A stretch of 64,000 nucleotides of DNA, taken from assembly GCF_001949145.1 (NCBI RefSeq), contig NW_019091579.1, positions 136,256 through 200,255 on the forward strand, in the 5' to 3' direction. The notes beneath the pieces were generated by a model, which worked only from the letters and a program-made list of their open reading frames with translations, had not been told where the DNA came from and did not search any database. A program made the position numbers and the translations under genes. Origin of the DNA: Acanthaster planci. Taxonomy: Eukaryota; Echinodermata; Asteroidea; Valvatida; Acanthasteridae. The number at the start of each line of letters is the position of its first letter. Position 1 is the first letter of the stretch. Of the stretch, positions 44,929 through 56,977 are shown piece by piece.

Positions 44929-47900
44929 CTGGGGACCAAATGGAAACACTACAGAGCCTGAGACAAGCCTTCAGATAAACTGTGCATTACCATAGGTTCC
45001 CAAAGATACAGTATGCATTCTCACAGGCTGGTTCCCTGCTGCATCAATAATGTGTATGGCATGTAGAAACCATCTCCTAGAATAAAGTACATGTATATCA
45101 ACAAAACTGGTTTGCAAGATCTCACCCAGGTTTGGAAACTTTTGGAAACAAATTCCTCTTGTTTTAGTCATAGTATCATGGCTAGTTGCTACCGAACCTA
45201 AAGATCTCTAAACCAATTCTAATCTTGTGGTCTGGGAACCAGAAAAGTTTAGCCCTATGCAAGAAGTTATTTGCTTACAGTTTTTACCTCTTGGAGTCCC
45301 ACCAAAGAAAACCTGTACAAATTTTCTTTCTTAAGTGATAGGATACATTTTCTTCTCTTGTTCTGAATATTAACATTTCCAGTATGAGCCACTAATGGAA
45401 ATGGCTGGTATACTGCAGGAAATGTACGCACCTCGAGAAAAGTTGACGATCTAATCCCATTTTTCAACACAGTTATTTCATTTTACACACTATAAGTACT
45501 GTACATTTCACATAAACATGCTCGTGTATTTACACGCAAGGTTCTTGAAATAAAACTGAACAAAAAGGTGATAAAACCAATTTTTTTCTCGAGCTGCATG
45601 CGTTCTGTAGTGGCCTAATTTCTAATGGTCTCAATAATCATCTGTCCACTGAAACCTATATTCAAGAGGCATTCAAGCAGGCCACGATTTCAACGAAATA
45701 AACAGTTCATTGTCCTTAACCGGTACATGACATTTCATACACAGCCAAAGGCCAACATTTGCGGATGCTCTCACTCTCCGTGTAGTTTCTTGTCTAATAT
45801 TCACGTGACATCATCCATCAGCAAACAGTCTGCACTGTCCAAAATGTAAATGACATTCTATCGTCCTGTGAAGTTTCTCCGCATGTAATGACTCACGCTT
45901 TTGACGTCATGTGATTGGCTGCCAGGGGGCAGGCTGGAATGGATGGAGATGGAGCCAAAGGCACAGCTGAGCATAGCCAACGTCTGGACGTCATGTAGGC
46001 TGCTGTAATGGTCAAACCTGGCCAGGAAGAGGCACGACAACCATAGTTGTATTCAATAGACCTTATTCAAGGGGAAGTCACTTTTGATTGTGTTTGCTAA
46101 CTGTTTAGTATTAATAAACTTAAATGCTAAAGACAGAGTGGTGAAAGGCACAGTTTTTTAATGATCAGATGAAAATCAAAAGAAACCACAGCTTTAACTC
46201 AACTTGCCTCAGCAAACTTTGACACTCTGAATTGTCTTTCCGTTTGTCTCCATACACTAACAATCTCCGTGTGTCATCTGCATGTTTATTTTCTGTCTTT
46301 TATTTGCAAGGGAGATATCACCATGCCCCTCGTGACTGAATCCCTGTAAAAGCTGGTTCATGCTTCACGCGAAAGCAAACACATGGATGTTGGATCAAAC
46401 ATTCACACTGCAAATTCGCAAACTTTTAAACACATTTTAACACGGGCAAAATTTTGCAAATTTTTTGTGATGTCAAATTCAATTTGCTTTCACATATGCT
46501 TATGGTATGAACTGCCTCGACTGAAGCATAGTTTTAAATGTGCATGTCACCCGTGCTGGTTCTCATGTGTGATGCACATATCCCACGAGATAAATCTTAC
46601 AATGTCTGCAGCAGTTGTCTCCCAAACGGGTGTTGGGCCCAGGGCGTTTCACCGTCAGGATCAGAATAGGGCTGAAGCTCACTGCTATTGGACAAGGCAG
46701 CCAAGGACCACATCTATACATCGAGACAATATTGGAATACCTCTGACCAGAAGATTCCAACAACCATCATAATCTTTAGCTTTCATTCCAGGGCCCAATT
46801 TCATGGCACAAGTGAGAATGAAATTTTATACTGACAGAGGCTCTGTATATTTCATGAAGACTGTAAGCAGTAAGCACCAGCAAAAAACAAGCTAATCTTG
46901 GAGGAAAAATTTGATTAACTTGGTGATATGGTGATAGAAATCTCTATGCATGCCCATACAATACGCTAAGCACACAGCAACCATGCATGGTTCACCGTGA
47001 AATATGCTTACCATTAAGCAATTTCTGTGCTATGTTTACAAACAAAAATCTGCTTAACGGTAAGCAGCACCATGAAATGAGTCCAGGTTTAAAAAACTTC
47101 AACAGATTCAGCACTCACTCCTACTCTTCACAGCTATGCAAAATTTGATGAGTGCGGCAAGCTCATACATGTACCAAGACAAAAAGAAATCAAATTTGAT
47201 CACTAATTCACACTGGGCAAAACATTACCCACGTAATCAAACTGTTTGATGGTCAAAGGGTGGAGGTCAATTCATGAATATTAATTTTACTCATGCATAT
47301 TCAGTCTTATTACCTGCACCAAGTCAGTCCTTCCAACAGACGCTGCTACTTCTGCATTCAAGGTGCACATCAGGGGAATGTCATGTCTTATAAACCTAAC
47401 AGAGGAGGGGAATGTCATGTCTTATAAACCTAATAGAGGAGATATCCCAATAAAAAGACCAGCAACACTTTGTATGATAATGGAAATGAAAGGTTAATCT
47501 GACTTTTAATTCAGTATGGTTGACTTGTGAATAAAGTCCATTGGTCTGGTTCATTTAGGGTTAAATATGCTCTTCTGGTTTTACAACATACTTGTATTTC
47601 TTGGCCAGCTCTTGGTGGACCGGGGTCAGTCCCACGGCGCTGTACAGCACCACCAGGCTGGTACCCGTGGTGCTGGTGCCCGAGGATTTGGCAGTCAATG
47701 TCGGATCAGAGCCCGAAGTTTTCTTGCGGTGTTTGCCAATCCGGCGCTGTTTCTGTGGAAGACGGAATTAGAAAAGACAGCCATCAAGAGGTTGATTGAT
47801 CGAACATCAAGGTAGAAACTGTTACAAAGGCATAACATTTTCATTCATTTCATTATCACAAAATGTTTATTTTACTCTTTTTTAAACATTCTTTATTTTC

Positions 47901-50900
47901 ACAATTTATTCCCAGTCTAAGTTATGGGGTGTTCCAAAACTTGACTTTGTCTTTCTCCAGCTTTGTCAGACTTTTACTCTCCCCCCCTCCAACTTTGGAA
48001 TTTTAGGTCCATAATTAATCATGAGCATCAATCCGTATGCTGTAAACCCAGAGATGAAAACATTTTCATTCAGGAGAAACAGCAGCCTCCTTGATACAAA
48101 TCAAGGAGGCTGTTGGAGGGTGTTGTAGACAAAGTTTGCGATGAAGCCATGATTTGGAAAATGCCCCATTTATCTGTTACGCGTCAGTGCGTAAAAAATC
48201 ACCATGACAGTACGAAGAGACACAAGGAGAGAAAAAAAGATCACTTCAGTAATGATCTAGCTGGCTCATCATTTCATAATACACACTGTGATCTATGAAT
48301 TTCATAGACCCTTTACCTTCCCACAGTGCATTCAAAATCTCGCTGAATCTTGTCAGAAAATTCAAGCATGACAAGGACTAAACTCTGTGCTCAGGAAGTG
48401 TCAACTATAACAACGTGTTTCTCTGCTTTGAAGACATCTAAGTTGATGGGTATGTTCAGGAAAAAGGTCAACTACCTTTTCCCTCTCTTTGTAAAAGTTG
48501 CGCAGCAATGATGGCACGGCCTCGGGCAATTGGCTGCTAGGGCCCTGGCCCATGGGCAATGGCCTTAACAAGTTGAGCGTGCTCAGAGATGACAGGGCCC
48601 TGCAACATGGATAAAATTATCTCTGTTTAACATTGTTATTTAGAGAGTAATTATGAAGTGTTGTTACTAATAAAGAAATTATGACCCAAGGTTATGGCAA
48701 TCAATGTCACAGTTAGGAAACAATTACATTTAAGGACTGCAATAAATGAAAAGGTAATTAATAAACTTTACTTTATTTCCAAAATAAATACAAGAATTAG
48801 AAAATATAAAAAAATAAAAAACAGTTCTCATTTGGCATATTTTCTTAATGCTCAGCTGGCTGCAAGTTGTGTCGTCAGGGGTGGCTTGAAGATATTTTGG
48901 GCGGCTAGAATCAAACTTAGGCAGCATTTAAATGAAAATTGTGGGTGACATGTGCCTATCATTGGAAAGTCTGAACGGTGGTCATAGCATCATAAGGGTT
49001 AGAAGACTGACATTGGTGAAAGCAAATTGTCTGAACCATCAAATACAATGGTTCCCTTCAGAATCCATCCACTCCGGAAAAGAGATCTCTCGTGGTGCTA
49101 CAGAACACCTTGTTACTGCAAGAACAAAAGAAAGAACGCACCTTGGTGTGCCGTGATGACTGCCGCTTTTCTTGATGTTACCTGGCCGCAGAAACACCAC
49201 CAGCTTATCTACCAGGGAAGAACACATTTTGCAAACAGATAAAAGTAAATCCTCAGGAAATGGTGCGCAGGCTCAACAAGTTTCCGTAAACAAATTAAAG
49301 TTCTCTAAATCACATATACTTGAATACATTGACATCCATATTGTATTCTTGGCAGAACAAGAATTATATGCTTTGAGTGGGTTTGATAACAAGCCATAAA
49401 TAAAAAATGTTGAAAGTGTTCACAATGAAGGAAAACAATTTCTTTCTCTGAATTTTCTTAACTACACAGAGACAAAGAAATGCCCAAACTGGGTACATGC
49501 ATGTAATGCTAATGTGATGGTACTTCGTGGTGAGGGTTTTTCTACAGGACATTTCCAAAAAATTAGGATGAGCAAGAGGAAAGAAGCCATGTCAACTAAC
49601 TACATTAATTATAATCTCTTGGCTAAAAATGGGAAATTGACAAATATGTGATCTGAACTTGTAACTTCAACAGCATGTGCACTCATTCTCACCCAAGTAA
49701 ATCCACCAAGATGTAAGGTGATAAATTCCAGAATTTATCACTGTCATTGTGATGAGTCAACATTTTCAACTCACCAACGCCACAGAATCTTGCTCCTGAG
49801 GTCCTCGGGAAGGGAATGTTTCTGTCCAGCTGGCTGCCATAGTTACTCAGAAAGGATGAGGTCTGCTTGTAGCTGGAGGGTGTAGCGGGTTTGGGTGGCT
49901 CCGACGGAATCTCTGAAGTCAACTGGTATCGCAGGAAATTAACTGGTGGTTAGTTTTATATATAACCCTCCCCTCCATCCCATTCATGATTGTTCCTAGT
50001 TAAACCTAAAATGACTGCGTAAGTTACACCATAGTTTGTTGCATAAGTCACGGACATTACACAGAGCATTTTGTGAAATCAGTCTTAATTTGTTGTGCAA
50101 CTTACGCAACAAAATAAGGCATAAGTGGAGTTATGCCATTGTGTAAAGTTTCGTGAAATCGGCTGCAGGTGTTAGTTCCATGGCAGCAAAGTACATCTAC
50201 AGTGGACGGAATCTTTAGGCAGAGTCCACAATGTGTCATGCTTTGGCAGTCTGTTGTCAGCACAGCCCTGTGTATTTCCAATGGGCAAAGACGCAGACTG
50301 ACAACAGATTGGGAAGCAGCATCAGTGCATGCGCATGTCAAGACTGGTACCTTCAAGCCATCGATGCTGACAGACAGCTGCTGGAGGCAGGCTTCCAGAC
50401 ACAGTTTGTTGTTCTCCATTTGTCGGATGCAGGTGTCTTCCAGAATCTGCCCCGATAAGGAAAAGAGGAAAAGTGGACAGCCGTAAAAAAAAAAAAATTA
50501 ATTAAATAATTCTCCTGAAAAAGTTGTAACTACTACATAGTCTGAATATCTGGGGATTCTTTTTTAACATTGGCTTCAGGTTGACTACGTTTTGAAACTG
50601 AGAGTACTGACATTCTCTCCTGTGCAATTACACTATAGAACGCTTTTTAGTATCAAGTGTCCCTATTTCATTCCCTTGAAGAGTAAAAATTAAGGACTGT
50701 TAACTTGGTGCATAAGCAGGATACATATTCAGCTTAGAAACACTACATGTACATGTACATGTACAAGATGCAACCAACTACCATGGTAGTTGGTTGCATC
50801 ACCAAATGTTGGCACTTATTATAAGAAACCTACATATCTTTGCATGTGCAAAATGCGAATTGCCTTATTTTTGACAAACCAACCACTCCAAATGGTGATT

Positions 50901-53900
50901 TAATGAGCAAACTTTCCCAAGGCAAATACACAACTTGTGTGCACAATATTTCTAATGGCGTGGAATATATTAGCTGTAAGTGATACCAGCTGAAGGATTT
51001 ATGATACATCATTTTACAGTACAATCATTTGCAAAAACCTCAAGACTAACTTCAGATGAATTTCTCTTGTTACACGCAGCTATGCAAAGCTTCCCTTAAC
51101 TTATGGATAATCATGTGCAACAAGTTACAGTTCAGAGTTTTCAGGGGTGACTGAAACCTGCCTTTAAGAGTTTATGCTTGACATTACTGTCCAGTGTGGT
51201 GGCTGGAAGAAAGACTAGCTGGGGCGTGGCTTTCTCTGGGTAGGAGGGAGGGAAAATGATCTTCATGATGATGATGTGGCGATGTGAGAAGGCTGTTACT
51301 GTGCAGAACTGACCTTCAACGTCCATCTGGAAACAAGGGAAGTCATACACCAAAAGTTGGAAGTTTGGTTTTGTGGCTCGGTTGATGAAACAAGACACTA
51401 GATACCATTTGCACAGTTCATTAAGAACTAACAAAAAACTATAAATTCCCAATAACAACTCATTACTTCCGTTTAAGGGTGATTAACTATTCACAGATAC
51501 TACTATACTTTGTTCAAATGGACAGAAGCAATAGAAATACTTTAGATATGATGAAACTAAATTCTTACATTGATGAACGTGTCTGGTTTTACTTTGCATT
51601 TTCCTAAACTTCAACAACAAGGAGGCTATCACTCCAAGACAGCACACAGCTCACAATTCAACCAAGCAAAAATTAATACACAGTTTGTTATAGTTGTAAA
51701 AATTTGGTTATCCAATTCTTGACAATTTGAGTCTTGTTTTTCTTGGACCAAGTCATATATTGAGTTGAGCAAGATGAAATCAGACATTCATTTAATATTG
51801 TGACTAAATGTTTCGCGTTTTATCCTCAATCTCATCTTTGTGGTTGGAGAGTCAAGGCGAGGGTACATGTAGTACAAGGGAAAATGGGAACAAGATTGCA
51901 AGGAAATACCTTCTGAATGGTCACGTTTGGAAGGTTGACTTTTACAGCAGTGAACTCTTGCTCCATGACTGATGCCTTCTGAGTGTAGCTCCCGCTGGCC
52001 ACCAAGCCTGCCGAGCTGGCGGTCTCCGGGCCCCCTACGTCACCCCCTGAACCGTTCAACTCCAGGGCTTTGCTGTGAACCACCTGAGTGGGGATGGAGG
52101 CACCCCCCGGGGACCCGACATTGTCAGGGGATGGCTGGATGTCCTTGGGGGTCGTCACGAACTCGTAGCTGCCGATCAGGGGGTCCTTCTGCTGGGGATC
52201 TGGGGAGACAGGTTCGGGGATGTCCACTCCACATTGCTGTAGTGGAAACGGAGACAGACAAGCCACCGGTCAACATCAGGTCAGCTGGGTGTTATGTATA
52301 TGTGTGTGCCATACCAGGGAAGGAAATACATGCATGTTCAAACATATCTCCCTCGACTTATTTCTCTCTATATGTTACATGTATACAATCAACTGGCCCG
52401 AGTAACTCCAGGCCTCAAAGCAGTTCAAGATCATTGTTAAAACGGGGTGGGGAAGAGAACCACAACATGGTATAGAACAAAAACAAAAAAACAACACAAA
52501 ACTGACAATTATCAACTGAGCATTTGAGTTTTCAGAATGTGGGACACGGAGACTATTCGAAAGCTTTAAACCTAATCTGGATAAGTTGGACTCTTCATTG
52601 AGTGAATTCACTACAGATCACAGCAAAAAAAATAAATACAGAATAAAGGAACACAAAACAACGAGCTAACAAAATACAGTCAAATTTCACTTTACCTTCT
52701 GAAGATGTGGCTCCACACGCCATATCCTCAGACTCTGATCCCTGGACCATGTGATCAACTGGAAATCTTTTGAGCCTGTCCACAAAAAACACAACAATCC
52801 CCCATCGATGATGATTATAAAAGGGAGCCCTCTGTTGGTGGTCCAGTTGACATGCTTTGCTGAATGGTAATTCTGATACTTTGGCAACATGTGAATTTCA
52901 GATAAAAAAGTCACTCTCCTTTTACACTATGACCTGTGCGACTGGCAGACACATTTATTTCAAGAGCATAACTCCGATCACATTCATTTACATGTAAGAT
53001 AGCCATGCACTGCACCTTTCCTAAACTTCTTTTGTCGAGCAAAACGACTCTCTATGGAGACCTTTCAGGATGTCCTGCACCTAGTCCAAGAACTTCCAAG
53101 CACTCCATCGCTAAACCAAGGTTTACAAATACCACCTTAATGCTTCAGGCAGCTTCTTCCAAGGGTTTGTTATTCCCTGAAAGCATTCGCTTCTTGTCTT
53201 TTTGGGCAGTGCTGCAGTACAGTCCATCACAAGTTGGGTCACAAGTAAGAGGGTGAACAACGACAAAGGAATGACTTCTCTCCAGTGTTGTAGTCGAGAC
53301 CATCACAAGACCATGCACAAGACCAGACAAAAGACTAGACACAAGACCTGTCACAAACAACAGTGTGAACAACGACAAAGGAATGACTTCTCTCGTGGTT
53401 TATCTGAGGAGTTTGTGACTTACATGTACATGTTGCTTAAGACCGAATGACTTGTGATGGTCTCAACTACCATATGGCCGGTTGGGCTTTAAAATAATGT
53501 CTGGTTTCATCACAACACAGTAAAAATATGGTGCACTCTTCTCAAATCAGGATGGATTTCTGCTCACCTTCCTTCTGTGTTTTCCACTGGAAGTCCAGCA
53601 CATCGTCAGTGTGACCAGTGAAGGAATGTATCGGCCCAAGGGGGTTGGACTGGCTCCAGAGGAGTAGACTCTTCTCCCCTCGTCTCAGCTGAGGAACAGT
53701 GGCTGTCACTACGCCGTCACCAAATGGCTGTCCAGAAAAACAAATTCTTGTCATACCCCTGTCTTAAAAACTATTTTTTCATTGGCCCAGAATGATCATG
53801 TGACAAGGCAATAGGACTGCATGTCACACTCACTGTTAGACTTCACATCAGCCAGCATTGCATGGTATCCCTCGCATGCATATACACACGTCCCCCCCAT

Positions 53901-56900
53901 GTACAAAATAATGCTGTGACCGCTTAATACTAGAATATTGAATAGACTATATCACAAGACATGTGACAAAAGAAGGTGACTGCTACATGTACATTTATGA
54001 TGTACATGTAGGATTTAACGTTTTGAACACCGTCAGTTGTTCTTCTTTAAAGGTAAAAAAAAGTGTACTGGACACATGTTCTCTGCAGGCACCCATGTTC
54101 ATCCCAAAATCTTGCACATACAGCAGTGCTGATATGCATCACAAAATTCTGACGTTCCATATGGTGATACACGTGGCAATCAATATGACATGAGCATCTG
54201 AGAGAGACAAGACGTACATGTATACAGCAGAATACCACTTCCAAGAACTGACCAGATATGCTTAGGTGGCACCCACTGCATGCAGAGTTTTGGTTATCAG
54301 TGCAATGACAAGCCATATAAGTCCACGGATCCTAGGTTAAATTCAAGCTATTCGGTACTCACTGTGTAGCGTGTCCTCCACAATGGGGTGTTGGTTCTCA
54401 GTTCCAAAATGGTCTTTTTAGGCTCACGGACATCCCAGAACTACATCGCACAGAAAGAAGTCAAGAGAGACATTAATTCGATGCCATCAAAGGTGCAAAT
54501 TATGCTTTACAATATTGTTAGTCAAAAGTAAATTTGAGTTTTATTCTGGGGTTAAGAGGTCATCCCAGTCCATAGGCACTGCACATGTACTTTTGAATTA
54601 AGCAGAAACAATGCATGAAACACAGCATAGGAGTGTCCTTGTTACAGTTCACTCTAAATTCCTTGTAATCTCCTTTTCCCCCTTCATCTCTAACCCCAGG
54701 ATCTTGGCTGTTGCCCCAAGGATCTTTGCTGTTCCATGGCCCATCATTTTCAATCTAGACAGGCATATGAAGGCATTCATCCTATACCCATCTGTGAAGT
54801 TTCAATCAATCTGACACTGGGATTCGTTGTTACGGTCGTTTAAAGTTCCCAACCTCATCTGTGCCAGCCTACCTCTGCATGTACATGTATTTGCACTGAC
54901 CCAGTGCCAACTGACCTCCTGGGCAATTCAAGAGAATGGTACATACATGTCTTTTTTTCATCGGGTGTCAAAATGATTCTCCGACAGTACGACAAAATAT
55001 TCAAATATTCTGCCAATCCCCTCTACTCCTTTGCTCCGTTGGGGTTAAAATTACGACGGATCAGTGGCCTGTGAATAAACGTGTACATGAACATGTAAAG
55101 AACCTGACAATATGACTTGTTGGGAGCAAAAGTTTTGGCAGCATCATCCCTACCTTTGCTGTGCAGTCTTGGCTGGCCGTCGCCAGGAAGAACTCACTGC
55201 CCGGGTCCCAGTCCAGTCCGTGGATCTTACTCAAGCTGGCCGAGATGTACTGGACTGCCTGGCTGTTTTTCTGCACAGACACAAAGAAAGACAGTACAAA
55301 TGTGAGGACAGAAAACGTGAATATTATTGTTGCTGTTACTCAGAAGTTGTTTTATGTATCTGTCACATTTCTGATGGAATGTTTTCTGGCCTTTTCGCCC
55401 CTTACACTGTACACTTATTTGCCTAGATTACAGGTCCCCCCAACCCACACCCCTTGCATGATTTGGATCTCCACTGCACGGCCCTGTTTTCCGTTCTCTT
55501 TGGTTCCATTTTGAGGCCACCTCATTGTGACAAACACTGCAGAACATTACTTTATGACATCTCCAAAATCCTGGCTTCACCAGTGGCCTCATGCTCCATC
55601 TCCAGTTCAAGTAACATTTTGAAACTAATTAAATGAAAATCATTCCAGATATCATTCCAAACATGGGATTAGGAGTAAATGGGTTTACATACAGAGAAGG
55701 GAGTCTCCAATTCAGGGCATTTTTAACTTCACAATGCTGAAACCTTTAATAAGGCCTGATTTGCTCTGCCCTGTTTGACTGCATATGCCTTTCTCCTTGA
55801 GATATGCCATAAATTCTTCCACAAACTTTCGTTTTGTTTTCTGGTTAGCCTTATTTATTTCATGTTTTTAACTACAGCGGGCTTTCATCTTGAATGTTGA
55901 TTTTATGTCTATTGGAAATTAAAATAAGAAATGCATTACAAAAATAAATTGATTAATATTCATTGACTCATTTGCATAATGGTTACCAATTTTGAATCAT
56001 TTAGTTTCTCTTCTAATCCTTCCTACTGGTACATACCCTTTTATCCCACAGTCTGATGTCCCCCTCATGCACCGTGGCTAGGTAGTTACTGTTTCTTTTA
56101 TTCCACTTCACTTGGGCAGCTCCGGCTGATATGCATGGAATCAGAATGCAAATGGCCAGTTCATACGTAGTGGAAAAGAAAATTTGAATGCCAAACTTGT
56201 GACGTCAAATCAGATGTCACCCATTAGCTGTAGTTCTATTTCTAGTCAGAAAATAATTTAAACTGCACACTGGTATGAAATAAACAGACTGATTTAAAGT
56301 TCAAACTCCTTTCACATACCACCTTTGTCAAATGTCAAACTCTACCCTCACCATTCGAAAAGTTCTATTTTATCAAGTGACTAAATATAAAAAACCCTCA
56401 CAATGTGACTGTCAATTCTGATGTTTGATAATTCCCTTCCCCGCTATTTATTTTCATATTTCAAAACAATCCTGGTGTACAGAAAGCTTTGCAAAAAAAC
56501 TTTGATAGTTAAGGGTATTGAAAGTTGAGGAATATATGTGGATCAAGTGTCATTTTCCACATAGAAGCTTATGACACTTCAGCCCTGTTTCTACATGTAA
56601 GTTAAATGAGGGGGGTCATGTACTGGCATATTGTTTTGTAATATAAATTTACCAAAAATTTTGCTTCTTTTCTAACTAGTTTTCTTTGTCAGGTTTGTAG
56701 GATATGGCTGATGCAATCAGCAGTCCCTTCAGGGGAAAGGAGCACAGAATATGCAGATCTAGACATGTACTTGTACAATACAAGTTTCACGAATGTGAAA
56801 CTTCATTGATAAAAGTTCAATAACAATACTTGTATACATTGACTTTTCAAGAACTCACCAAATGTTGAGAATGCCAGGGATGGTTTCTTAGGTTCCCTGG

Positions 56901-56977
56901 TGTCCCACAGATAGATGTAAGTATCAACAGAGCAGGTCGCCAGCAAGTCTGGCTCAAACACTGACCAGTTCAGATCA
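42150..56977 (-). CDS. WDR59: WDR59, GATOR2 complex subunit, 5' end missing
   Basis: Known: WDR59 (yeast Sea3/Mtc5 family) is part of GATOR2, which acts at the lysosome surface to counter GATOR1 and so activate mTORC1 when amino acids are present. Seen: 21 exons with consistent phase: 56977-56859, 56125-56037, 55270-55154, 54440-54363, 53727-53568, 52775-52696, 52236-51910, 51326-51162, 50446-50351, 49922-49775, 49208-49182, 49115-49073, 48599-48476, 47752-47592, 47395-47314, 46713-46601, 46017-45897, 44928-44768, 43960-43818, 43334-43218, 42322-42150. They encode 880 residues plus TGA. The order is WD40 blades, RWD domain, linker, and C-terminal zinc-binding end, as in vertebrate WDR59 (about 970 residues). 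Roughly the first 100 residues, up to the middle of the WD40 domain, were not found; they may lie in 57-61 kb or beyond the right edge. Confidence 0.93.
43640..43760 (+). repeat. Dispersed element with GACTTGTGACTG array (copy 3)
   Basis: About eight short units of GGACTTGTGACTG form, partly degenerate (GGACTTGGTGGTAT), in a WDR59 intron. The core matches the arrays at 33172-33345 and 35985-36230, but the flanking part of the element is not clear here. Confidence 0.6.
45897..49922 (-). CDS. WDR59: WDR59 central exons, including two very small ones
   Basis: The exon 49922-49775 ends DRNIPFPRTSGARFCGV, identical to a vertebrate block. It is followed by a 27-nt exon (49208-49182, DKLVVFLRP) and a 43-nt exon (49115-49073, TRCSVAPREISFPE), which match the vertebrate stretch LVYFTRP and what follows. 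Exon 48599-48476 gives ALSSLSTLNLLRP and NFYKEREK. Exon 47752-47592 carries the basic KQRRIGKHRKK and LTPVHQELAKKYK. Exon 47395-47314 gives VAASVGRTDLVQ, exon 46713-46601 PWAQHPFGRQLLQTL, and exon 46017-45897 LHDVQTLAMLSCAFGS. All are helical stretches of the alpha-solenoid known in this family. Confidence 0.85.
46792..47090. mobile_element. TIR element, family 'GGNCCAATTTCAN', copy 2
   Basis: The left end AGGGCCCAATTTCATGGCAC faces GCACCATGAAATGAGTCCAG at the right. Internal GAGGCTCTGTATATTTCATG and TAAGCA motifs match copy 1. About 300 bp, inserted in the WDR59 intron just upstream of the exon at 46713-46601. Confidence 0.6.
47373..47440. repeat. 34-bp tandem duplication across a WDR59 splice acceptor
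   Basis: GGGGAATGTCATGTCTTATA at 47373 recurs at 47407. The two 34-bp units differ at one base (CTAACAG against CTAATAG). On the gene strand each unit carries a TTAG/GTTTATAAG acceptor with a pyrimidine stretch. Confidence 0.95.
49985..50165. mobile_element. Foldback element, possibly a TIR element
   Basis: Repeated GCATAAGT, TGCGTAAGTTACAC and GTGCAACTTACGCAACA on both strands, ending TTTCGTGAAATCGGC. Pairing of GCGTAAGTT with AACTTACGC gives a foldback. Lies in the WDR59 intron between exons 50446-50351 and 49922-49775. The borders are unclear. Confidence 0.35.
50351..52236 (-). CDS. WDR59: WDR59 acidic linker and RWD domain exons
   Basis: Exons 52236-51910, 51326-51162 and 50446-50351. 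The first is a proline- and serine-rich linker (PEPVSPDPQQKDP) ending EFTAVKVNLPNVTIQK. The next two form an RWD fold: FCTVTAFSHRHIIIMKIIFP, SYPEKATPQLVF, then HKLLK joined to ILEDTCIRQMENNKLCLEAC. Between the last two exons the protein reads in frame only if the donor is GC (AAG/GCAGGT at 51161-51160). The nearby GT at 51157-51156 would shift frame. Confidence 0.85.
52696..56977 (-). CDS. WDR59: WDR59 WD40 propeller exons
   Basis: Six exons encode blades with family hallmarks: LNWSVFEPDLLATCSVDTYI with YLWD, then QVKWNKRNSNYLATVHEGDI with RLWDKR, SKIHGLDWDPGSEFFLATAS with QDCTAK, FWDVREPKKTIL, PQLRRGEKSLLLW, and LITWSRDQSLRIWRVEPHLQ. The last is near-identical to the vertebrate protein. The propeller is known to mediate contacts inside GATOR2. 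The exon at 56977 starts in phase 2 with SDLNW, so at least one more coding exon must precede it. Confidence 0.93.
53220..53400 (-). repeat. Dispersed element with GTCTTGTG-type array (copy 4, reversed)
   Basis: On the plus strand: GTGAACAACGACAAAGGAAT, GTAGTCGAGACCATCACAAG, then CAAGACCAGACAAAAGACTA and CAAGACCTGTCACAA. GTGAACAACGACAAAGGAAT occurs twice, about 110 bp apart, around the array. Read on the minus strand it is the same family as the copies at 33172 and 35985. Confidence 0.6.

Noticed and set aside
51156-51162. GT donor at 51157-51156 for the WDR59 RWD exon
   Set aside because: It leaves phase 1 and breaks the match with the next exon; the GC donor at 51161 keeps frame.
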